From positions 86,934,348 through 86,998,347 of the forward strand of contig CM073887.1 in NCBI GenBank assembly GCA_037176705.1: 64,000 nt of DNA. The letters run 5' to 3'. The DNA is from Molossus alvarezi (Eukaryota; Chordata; Mammalia; Chiroptera; Molossidae). Every line of letters begins with the position of its first letter. The stretch's first letter is position 1. Shown here piece by piece: positions 21,349 to 31,093 of this stretch. The translations under genes and the position numbers were made by a program. Below the pieces are notes generated by a model. It worked only from the letters and a program-made list of their open reading frames with translations, did no database searches and was not told the DNA's origin.

Positions 21349-24300
21349 ATGGCAATGAATAAGTACATATCACTAATCACCTTAAATATAAGTGGATTGG
21401 ATGCTCTAATAAAAAGACGAATTGAGTAGCTGATTGGATAAGAAAGCATGACTCATCTCTATGTTGTTTACAAGAGACCAGCCTCAGCACAAAAGACTCA
21501 CACAGGTTGAAAGTGAAGGGATGGAAAAAATCTTCCAAGCAAACAAAAAGCAAAAAAAAAAAAACTGGGGTAGAAATACTCATATTTGATAAAATAGATT
21601 TCAAAATGAAGGCCACAACTAGAGACAAAGAAGGCCACTACATAATATTGAAAGGATCTATCCAACAGGAAGATATAACCTTTATAAACATATATGCACC
21701 CAATATAGGAGCACCAAAATATAGTAAAAATCTTCTGGAGGCCTTCAAAAAAGAAATCGACGGCAATACAATCATAGCAAGGGACTTCAACACCCATTAA
21801 CACCACTGCATAGATTCTCTAGACAAAAATTAGGAGAAAAAAAAAACAAAAACGAAGACTCTAAATGAAGAACTAGACCAAATGGATTTAATAGATATCT
21901 ACAGAGAATTACACCCCAAAACTACAGAATTCACATTCTTCTCAAGCACACATGGGACATTCTCAAAGATAGACCACATGATGGGACACAAACTAAATCT
22001 CTACAAGTTCAAGAAGATTGAAATCATATCAAGCATCTTCTCAGATTACAATGGCATGAGGCTACAAATCAATTGCAACAAGAACATGCAAAGACATTTG
22101 AACACATGGAGGCTAAATAGCATGTTTTAAACAATGAATGGGTTACTGAGGAGATCAAGGAAGAAATTAAAACTTCCTGGAAACCAATGAAAATTAACAC
22201 ACAATAACACAAAATCTATGGGATGCTGCAAAAGCATTTCTGAGAGGGAAGTTCATAGCACTACTGGCCTACTTCAAGAAACAAAAAAAAAATATATCTA
22301 ATAGATTATCTAACCTTACAACTTAAAGAAGTAGAAAGCAAACAAACAAACAAAAAAAAACCCAGAGCAAGTAGAAGGAAGGAAATAGTAAAGATCAAAG
22401 CAGAAATAAATGGCATAGAGACCAAAAAAATGATTCAAAGAATCAGTGAAACAAAGAGCTGATTCTTTGAAAAGGTAAACAAGATTTATGGACCCTTAGC
22501 TAGACTCACCAAAAAACAGAGAGAGAACCAAATACACAAAATCATAAATGAAATAGAAGAAGTAATAACTGACACCACAGAAATAAAAAATATCGCTACC
22601 AACTAATATAAACAATAATATGGCAACAAATTCAACAATCTAAGCAAAATGGACAAATTTCTAGAAACACATAGTCTCCCAAAACTGGACCAGGAAGAGA
22701 CAGAAAACTTGAACAGACCAAAAAACAAAGAAGGAAATTGAAGAGGTAATCAAGACTCTCCCAGCAAACAAAAACCCAGGCCCAGATGGCTTCATGGGGG
22801 AGTTTTACCAAACATTCAAAAAAGAATTAACGCCTATTCTCCTCAAACTATTTCAAAAAACTTAAGAAGGAAGACTTCCAAACTCGTTTTATGACGCCAG
22901 CATAATTCTAATTCCAAAACCAAATAAAGACATTACACAAAAAGAAAACTACAGGCCAATATACCTGATAAACATAGACGCCAAAATCCTGAACAAAATA
23001 CTAGCAAATTGAATCCAGCAATACATCAAAAAATTATTTACCATGACCAAGTGGAATTCATTCCAGGGATGCAAGGTTGGTACTATATTCGCAAATCAAT
23101 AAATGTGATACACCACATAAACAAAATGAAGAATAAAAACCACATGATCATATCAATAGATGCCAAAAAAGCCGTTGACAAAATCGAGCATCCATTTCTG
23201 ATATAAATGCTCAGCAATCTGGGAATAGAGGGATCATATCTCGACATAATAAAGGACATATATGAAAGACCTACAGCCAACATTATAATGAGCAAAAAAT
23301 AAAAGCATTTCCCTTAAGAGCAGGAACAAGACAAGGATGCCCATTTTTGCCACTCTTATTTAACATAGTACTGGAAGTCTTAGCCACAGCAATCAGACAA
23401 GAAGAAAAAATAAAAGGATCCAAATGAGAAAGGAGGAAGTGAAACTGCCATTATTCGCCAATGACATGATACTATACGTAGAAAACCTCAAAGACTCCAT
23501 CAAAAATTTACTAGACTTAATAAATAAATTTGGCAAAGTAGCAGGATAAAAAATTAATGTCAATAAATTGATGGCACTTCTATACACCAATGATGAACTC
23601 ACAGATGAAGAAACTAAGAAAACAATCCCATTTACCATTGCAGCAAAAAAATAATGATACCTAGGAATAAACTTAACCAAAGAAATAGAGGACCTATTCG
23701 CAGAAAATTACAGGTCATTGAAAAAAGAAACAAAGGAAGATATAAAAAAGTGGAAGCACTTACCTTTGTCATGGATTAGAAGAATTAACATAATTAAAAT
23801 GTCTGTACTACCCAAAGCAATCTATAGATTCAATGCAATCCCCATCAAAATACCAATGACATACTTCACAAAACTGAAACAAATATTTCAAAAGTACATA
23901 TGGAACCAAAAAAGACCTCGAATAGCCACAGCAATCTTGAAAAAGAACAACAAAGTAGGAGGGATCACATTACCAGATTTCAGGTTATACTACAAAGCCA
24001 CTGTAATCAAAACAGCCTGGTACTGGCACAAGAACAGGCATATAGACCAGTGGAACAGAACAGAGAATCCAGAAATGAACCCAAGACATTATGCTTAATT
24101 AATGTCTGACAAAAGAGGCAAGAGCATACAGTGGAGTAAAGACAGCATCTTTAATAAATGATGTTGAAAAAATTGGATAGCTACATGCAAAAAAAAATGA
24201 AACTAGACCATCAACTCACACCATACACAAGAATAAACTCAAAAATGAATAAAAGACTTAAATGTGACTCATGAATCCATAAAAATCTTAGAAGAAACTG

Positions 24301-25450
24301 AAGGCAACAAAATTTCAGACATCATACGCAGCAGAATTTTCACTGATACATCACCTAAGGCAACAGAAACAAAGAAGAAAATGAACACATGGGACTACAT
24401 CAAACTCAAAATCTTCAGCACAGCAAAAGTTACAATCATCAAAATGGAAAGGCAACCCACTGTATGGAAAAGCATAATTGCCAATGATATATCAGATAAG
24501 GGGTTAATTTCCAATATATAGAGAGTGCTCATACAACTCAACAAAAGGAAGACAAAGAATCCAATTGAAAAATGGGCAGAGGAACTAAATAGACTCCTCC
24601 CCAAACAGGACATACAAATGGCCAAGAGACATATGAAGAAATGCTCAACATCACTAATCATCAAAAAGATGCAAATTAAAACAACAATGAAGTATCACCT
24701 CACACCTGTCAAAATGGCCACCATGAACAAGTCATCAAACAACAAGTGTTGGCGAGGGTGTGGAGAAATGGGGACTCTAGTACACTCCTAGTGAGAATGC
24801 AGACTGGTGCAGCCACTATGGAAAACAATATGGTGTTACCTCAAAAAATTAAAAATTGAATTGTCATTTGATCCAGTGATCCTACTTCTAGGAATATACC
24901 CTAAGAATTCTGAAACTCCAATCAAAAAGAATATATGGCCCTGGTGGTTTGGCTCAGAGGTTAGAGTGTCGGCCCATGGACCAGAGAGTCCCAGGTTTGG
25001 TTCCCGTTAAAGGCATGTACCTCGGTTGCAGTTTGTCCCAGGCCTCAGTTGGGGTTGTGCAGATGGCAGCCACTCAGTGTGTCTCTCTCACATTAATGTT
25101 TCTCTCTCTCTCTTCCCCCTGCCCCTCTCTCCTTCCCACTCTGTCTGAAGATAAATGCAAAAATATCCTCGGGTGAGGATAACAAAGAAAGAATGTATGT
25201 ACTCCCATTTTTATAGCAGCACTATTTACAGTAGCTATGATCTAGAAACAGCCCTAGTGTCCATCAGTAGATGAATGGATAAAAAATGTGTGGTACATAT
25301 ACACAATGGTGTACTATGCAGCTGTAAGAAAGAAAGATCTGTTATCCTTTGAGACAACATGTGGGGACCTGGAAAGTATTATCCCAAGTGAAGCAAGCCA
25401 AGTAGAGAAAGACAAATATCACATGATCTCAGTTATTTGTGGAATATAAT
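21349..25450 (+). pseudogene. L1 ORF2 of copy D, broken, FADD mutated to FAND
   Basis: Endonuclease and reverse transcriptase. The endonuclease start is at 21349, and its later part lies at 21507-21800 and 21882-22130 (FSKIDHMMGHK). A reverse transcriptase block lies at 23009-23206 ([15 protein letters not shown]). The catalytic motif at 23451-23465 encodes LFAND instead of LFADD, losing a metal-binding aspartate. The thumb region is at 23718-24098 and the cysteine-rich tail starts at 24720 ([14 protein letters not shown]). A Ves SINE splits the tail. Many stops and frameshifts make this copy older-looking than copy B. Confidence 0.92.
24938..25187 (+). mobile_element. Ves SINE inside L1 D ORF2
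   Basis: Complete Ves with an ATCCTCGGGTGAGGAT 3' segment. The target duplication AAAGAATATATG / AAAGAATGTATG is L1 ORF2 sequence (near 24926-24937 and at 25188-25199). Confidence 0.95.
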
Positions 25451-25702
25451 GAACATAACAGTCTGAGTAATTGGGTAGACCCAGTGATGTGGAAGTAGGA
25501 TACACAATGACAACCCTCAGAGAAGGGCGTTGTGAGGGAAGGGAAGTAAACCACAGAACTTATATGCATGTATGCATAACCAATGGACACGGACGACCAA
25601 GCTGGGTATGGGGTGGGGTAATGGGGAGGAAGGTGTCAATGGGGGGAAAAAGGAGAAACATCTGTAACAAAAATAAATTAATAAAAAAATTTTTAAAAAA
25701 AG

Positions 25703-26070
25703 AAAGCATGATTCATAAATATGTTGTCTACAAGAGACCCACCTCACAATAAAAGACTCATACAGGTTAAAAGTAAAGAGATGAAAAAAAATTTGTTCCA
25801 AGCAAATGGAAATGAAAAAATAATTGGGGTAGCAATACCCACATGTGATCAAATGAAGGTCATAACAAGAGATAAAGAAGGTCACTACATAATATCAAAA
25901 GGATCTATCCAACAGGAGATTATAACCTTGGTGAATATAAATGGACCCAATATAGGAGCACCAAAATATGTTTTAAAACTTGGAGGACCTCAGAGGAGAA
26001 ATTGACAGCAATACAAACACATCAGTGGACTTCAACACCCCACTGACATTAATAGATAGATCCTCTAGAC
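25703..26070 (+). mobile_element. L1 copy C, second segment (ORF2 endonuclease part)
   Basis: Continues the ORF2 endonuclease of copy C directly from where it broke at 19626. The sequence reads on through TTGTCTACAAGAGACCCACC and the region matching copy D 21640-21790. It ends at the SPIN target site CTCTAGAC. Confidence 0.9.
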
Positions 26071-26086
26071 CAGTGGTTCTCAACCT
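26071..26086 (+). repeat. Left terminal inverted repeat of the hAT element
   Basis: CAGTGGTTCTCAACCT, exact reverse complement of the right terminus. Confidence 0.97.
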
Positions 26087-26652
26087 GTAGGATGTGACCC
26101 CTTTTACAGAGGTTGCCTAAAACCATCAGAAAACATATATTTCCGGTGGTCTTAGGAACTTAGACACCTCTCCTCTATCCATCTCCAGGCAGGTTCACCC
26201 ACATGCAGATACACCCACATACCAGTACCCAGCGTGATGACATCATTGCACCAACCCCATCACATACACCCCATACAAATACAGGTGTATGTGAAAGGCT
26301 TGGCGCCATAATATACTTATGCGGACCAGTCACCCATGAGTAGAGAGCAGCTACTGTGTAGAAAGCAACTACTCTGTTAAAAGCAGCTGCTGTGTTGAAA
26401 GCAGCAGTATTGGATGTAAAATGACACTTTATGATTTATAATTACTGGATCAATGTAAAATGTACTGTAAAATCATCAAATACTGCAAAAAAAAAATCTG
26501 TGTAACAGAAATGTAAAAGAAAAAAACACAGAGAATGGTAAATCATAGGAAACTTTAATAAACTGTATTGACTAAACTGTGCCATGTGTCATCTTTTGTA
26601 TTATTAAAGCTATTGTTATATATTATTTTCATTAGCAAACTATCCCATAACA

Positions 26653-28438
26653 ATGGATCATGTAGAGAAGAACGTTAAGAAAAAAAAATATAGTGATAAT
26701 TTTTACAATATGGTTTTACCTCAATAATTACAGCAGGAATCGAGAAACTGCAATGTATTATTTGTTGTGAAGTTCTATCAGCCAAATCTATGAAGCCGAA
26801 CAAACTAAAATGCCATTTTAATAGCAAGCATCTGAGCTTTGTCAGCAAGGATACCAACTATTTTAGAAGTGAAGCTGATGGTCACAAGAAAGCCAGACTT
26901 GACATTGGTGGCAAGTACCACAAACAGAACATAGCAGCCATTGAAGCTTCATGTTTGGTGGCACTCAGAATTGCCAGAGCTATGAAACCTCACACCATTG
27001 CTAAGGATTTACTGTTGCCAGAAGCCAAAGACATTGTTCGAGTTATGATCAAAGACGAATTTGTTATGAAATTGAGTGTAATTTCCTTATCTAATAACAC
27101 TCTCCACAGAATAGATGACATGTCTGCTGATATTTTTGATCAGGTAATCCAGGAAATTAAATCTTCTCCACTTCCAATATTCATCCAGATTGATGAATCT
27201 ACAGATGTTGCAAACTGTTCACAGTTACTGGTTTATGTGAGGTATATTAATGATGGTGACTTTAAAGATAAGTTGCTTTTTTGAAAACTTCTTGAAACAA
27301 CAGCTACTGCACGTGATGTATTTGACACAGTTGGTTCATTTCTGAAAGAGCATAAGATCTCTAGGGAAAAGGTTTGTGGCTTTTGCACAGATGGTGCTCC
27401 AGCTATGATAGGATGTCAATCTGGATTTCGATGTTTGGTACTGAATGAGTCACCAAAAGTTGTCAGAACTCACTGTATGATTCATCGGCAAATATTAGCA
27501 ATGAAGTGCTGCCACAAGAGTTACAAGAAGTGATGAAAAGCGTCATAAGTTCTGTTAGTTTTGTAAAGGCGAGCACTTTAAACAGTCAACTGTTTTCGCA
27601 ACTGTGCAATGAGTTGGATGCGCCGAACAATGCTCTGCTATTTCACACTGAATTGAAATGGTTGTCGACAGGAAAAGTTTTAAAATGTATTTTTGAGCTC
27701 TGTGATGAATTCAAAATGTTTTTTAATCAGAAAGCAAGACCACAGTTTGAAGCACTTTTCAGTGATAAAAGTGAACTGCAGAAAATAGCTCACTTGGTTA
27801 ACATCTTTGCCATCTTTAATAAGTTAAATATATCACTGCAAGAACCAAATGCCACATGCCTTGATTTGTCTGAAAAAATCTAATCATTTCAAATGAAACT
27901 TCAGCTTTGGCAAACAAAATTGGATGAAAATAAAATTTACATGCTGCCTACCTTATCTGCTTTTTTTGAGGAACATGACATTGAACCAGACAAAAGGGTT
28001 ACAGTGATAGTTTCTGTGAAAGAACACTTGCACATGCTTGCAGATGAAATTTCATTGTACTTTCCAAATCTGCCTGATACCCCATTTGCACTTGCCAGAA
28101 GCCCATTGACAGTCAAAGTTGAAGATGTTCCTGAGACAACACAAGAGTAGTTCATTGCACTTATTAAAAGTGTTGCAGTGAGAACTGATTTCTCTACAAT
28201 GCCAGTTACAAAATTCTGGATCAAGTGTTTGCAGTCATTTCCTGTTCTGTCTGAGACTGTGTTGTGCCTTCTTTTTCCATTTCCAACAAAATATCTTTGT
28301 GAAACAGGGTATTCCAGTTTATTGGTTATCAACTCTAAATACAGAAGTAGACTTGATGATCTTCATTGTGCTCTTGTAAAGACTGCCCCAAGAACTTCTG
28401 ATCTGGTGAGAAAGAAGCAATCTCAGCCTTCACACTGA
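26653..28438 (+). pseudogene. hAT transposase (SPIN-type), broken
   Basis: The enzyme would cut and paste the element. A first ATG at 26653 gives MDHVEKNVKKKKYSDNF, then a one-base frame change leads to a BED zinc finger (CIIC at 26754, H-x4-H ending 26831). The catalytic core shows IDESTDV near 27190, CTDGAPAMIG near 27385 and THCMIHR near 27475. After a second frame change come LFHTELKWLSTGKVLK and the C-terminal dimerisation region (KYLCETGYSSLLVINSKYRS) at 28295-28360. In-frame stops at 27282-27284, 27881-27883 and 28148-28150 plus the two frame changes inactivate it. The architecture resembles the hAT-derived human genes ZBED5 and FAM200. At roughly 590 codons it is near the length of a complete transposase. 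Confidence 0.9.
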
Positions 28439-28786
28439 CGTGGGCTTCTTATGGATACTGTTGCAAAATGTAGCAATGTAGCTTACTGTTGTTATATTAA
28501 GACTGTTACCCATGCTACACCATGCTTCAAGACAAAATTTCATTTATTTGTAATTAGAAATAAAGATTTCACAATATATTATTATTACATATTGTTTTTG
28601 TGATTAATCACTATGCTTTAATTCTGTTCATTTTATAACAATTAAAATACATCCTGCATATCAGATATTTACATTACGACTCATAACAGTAGCAAAATTA
28701 CAGTTATGAAGCAGCAACAAAAATTATTTTATGGTTGGAGGTCACCACAACATGAGGAACTGTATTAAAGGGTTGCGGCATTAGGA

Positions 28787-28802
28787 AGGTTGAGAACCAC
28801 TG
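28787..28802 (-). repeat. Right terminal inverted repeat of the hAT element
   Basis: AGGTTGAGAACCACTG, followed directly by the second CTCTAGAC. Confidence 0.97.
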
Positions 28803-30760
28803 CTCTAGACAAAAAATTAACAAGGAAACAGAGACTTTAAATGATGCACTAGATCAAATGGATTTAGTAGATAACTACAAAGAATTACACTCCAAAATTG
28901 CAGAATTTACATTCTCCTCAAGTGCACATGAAACATTCTCAAAGATAGACCACATGTTAGGGCACAAACTAAGTCTCTAAGAGTTCAAGAGGATTAAAAT
29001 CACATCAAGCATCTTCTCAGATCACAATAGCATGAAACTAGAAATTGGTTACAATAAAAACACTCAAACACATGGAGGCTAAGTAGAATCTTATCAAACA
29101 ATGAATGAGTTACTAAGGGGATCAAGGAAGAAATTAAAAACTTCATGGAAACCAATGAAAATGAACACACAACAGCACAAAATCCAGGGGATGCAGAAAA
29201 GCAGTCCGGAGAGGGAAGTTCATAATACTACAGGCCTACTCCAAGAAACAGGAAAAATTTCTAATTGAGTATCTAACACTACAACTTGAAGAACCAAAAT
29301 GTAAACAAAAAGAAAAAACCAGAGCAAGTAGAAGGAAAGAAATAGTAAAAGTCAGAGCAGAAATAAATGACATAGGGCCCAAAAAAATTTCAAAAGATCA
29401 ATGAAACAAAGCTGGTTCTTTGAAAAGATAAACAAAATGGATGGACCCTTAGCCATACTCACCAAGAAACAAAAAGAGGGGATCCAAATCAACAAAATCA
29501 GAAATGAAAGAGGAAAAATAACATATGATGCCACAGAAATATAAAGGATCATTAAAAAATACTATGAACAATTATACACCAACATATTGGACAATCTAGG
29601 CGAAATGGACAAACTTCCAGAATCACACAGTCTCCCAAAAATGAACTGGGAAGACATAGAAAACTTGAACAGACCAATAACTGATAAGGAAATTGAAGAT
29701 GTAATCAAGAAAATCCCAGCAAACCAAAACCCAGGCATGGACAGCTTCATGGGGGAGTGTTACTGGACATTCATAGAAGAATTAACACCCATTCTCCTCA
29801 AAATATTCCAAAAAATTCAAAAAGTAGGAAGACTTCCAAACTCATTTTATTAGGCCAGCATAATTCTAATTCTAAAAGCAGATAAATACACTACAAACAA
29901 AGAAAATTACAGGGCAATATCCCTGATGAACACAGATGCCAAAATCCTTAACAAAATATTAGCAAATTGGATCCAGCAATATATTAAAACAATTATTCAC
30001 CATGACCAAGTGGAATTCATCCTAGGGATACAAGACTGGTACAATGTTCACAAATCAATAAATGTGATAAACTACATAAATAAAATAAAAGACAAATACC
30101 ATATAATCATATCAATAGATGCTGAAAAAGCATTTGACAAAATCCAGCACCCATTTCTGAAAAAAATGCTCCACAAAGTGGGAATAGAGAGATCTTATTT
30201 CAAAATATTAAAGGCCATATATGAAAAACTACAGCTAACATTATAGTCAATGGGCAAAAATTAAAAGCATTTCTCTTAAGAACAGGAACAAGTCAGGGAT
30301 GCCCACTTTCACCACTCTTATTTAACATAATACTGGAAGTCTTAGCCACAACAATTAGACAATAGGAAAAAATAAAAAGGATCCAAATTGTAAAGAAGGA
30401 AGTGAAACTGTCGTTATTTGCGGATGACATGATATTGTACATAGAAAACCCTAAAGACTGCATCAAAAATCTATAGATATAATAAATTTGGCAAAGCAGC
30501 TGGATACAAAATTAACACCCAGAAATTGACGGCATTCTTATACACCAAAAATGAATACTCAGAAAGGGAAACTAAAAAAATAATCCCATTTACCATTACA
30601 ACAAAAAATAAAATATTTAGGAATAAACTTAACCAAAGAAGTAAAGAACCTGTTCTCAGAAAACTACAGGACATTGAAAATGAAATAGAGGAAGATATAA
30701 AAAGGTGGAAACTGGAGAGTATTATGCTAAGTGGAATAAACCAGTTTATGGACCTCACTT
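28803..30760 (+). pseudogene. L1 ORF2 of copy C, broken, third part
   Basis: Remains of the reverse transcriptase. The region before the polymerase lies at 29587-29853 (LPKMNWEDIENLNRPITDKE, then NPGMDSFMGECYWTF). The palm is at 29926-30246 ([16 protein letters not shown], then [17 protein letters not shown]). The catalytic LFADD is intact at 30414-30428. The frame then runs through FLYTKNEYSERETKKIIPF and jumps at about 30710, by an internal deletion, into the last ORF2 codons (NQFMDLTYLWNIMNK). The thumb and the cysteine-rich tail are absent. Several stops lie upstream. Confidence 0.88.
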
Positions 30761-30885
30761 ATTTATGGAACATAATGAACAAAATAAACTGTGGACCAAA
30801 AGATATCCAGAGTCATGGAAGTAGGGAACAGACTAACAAACCTCAGAGGGATGGGGAGTGAGAGGGGTGGAAGAGATAAACCAAA

Positions 30886-30888
<3 letters not shown>

Positions 30889-30961
<73 letters not shown>
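30889..30961. repeat. (TA)n(CA)n compound microsatellite
   Basis: About 20 TA units followed by about 16 CA units. It lies where other L1 copies read CTTATATGCATGTATGCATAACC, so it probably grew from that L1 3' UTR sequence. Confidence 0.97.
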
Positions 30962-31093
30962 CCAATAGACAAGGACATTGGGTTGGGGAAGGTAGGAGGT
31001 GGGCAGGAGCGGGAAGGAGGGTGTCAATGGGGGAAAAGGAGGCATATCTCTAATACTTTCAACAATAAAAAAATAATAATAATAAAGTTTTAA

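Larger units (their letters stand above)
19627..25702 (+). mobile_element. L1 copy D, full length, nested in L1 C
   Basis: A complete L1 with 5' UTR (19627-20417), ORF1, ORF2 and a 3' UTR ending in an A-rich tail. Its target duplication is L1 C coding sequence, AAAGCATGACTCA / AAAGCATGATTCA (19614-19626 and 25703-25715). It carries its own Ves insertion. Without the SINE it is about 5.8 kb. The YY1-like start reads AATAGTGGTGGAG and is mutated. Confidence 0.94.
26071..28802 (+). mobile_element. SPIN-type hAT DNA transposon, autonomous length
   Basis: A 2732-bp element bounded by perfect 16-bp terminal inverted repeats (CAGTGGTTCTCAACCT) and an exact 8-bp target duplication CTCTAGAC (26063-26070 and 28803-28810), the duplication length expected for hAT. 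The ends match what I know of the SPIN family: a left end with GTGACCCCTTTTACAGAGG and CATCAGAAAACATATATTTC, and a right end with ATGAAGCAGCAACAAAAATT and CACCACAACATGAGGAACTG. It encodes a broken transposase. SPIN is known to have spread between tetrapods by horizontal transfer, vesper bats included. The insertion lies in L1 C ORF2. A related Charlie-type family is the main alternative. Confidence 0.9.
28803..31093 (+). mobile_element. L1 copy C, third segment (ORF2 and 3' UTR)
   Basis: Copy C continues after the hAT target duplication with CAAAAAATTAACAAGGAAAC and the ORF2 region, then the 3' UTR (from about 30780) and a TTTCAACAATAAAAAAATAA tail. An internal deletion joins ORF2 to a point near the ORF2 end at about 30710, removing about 1.4 kb relative to copy D. 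The 3' UTR holds a (TA)n(CA)n array. Confidence 0.9.
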
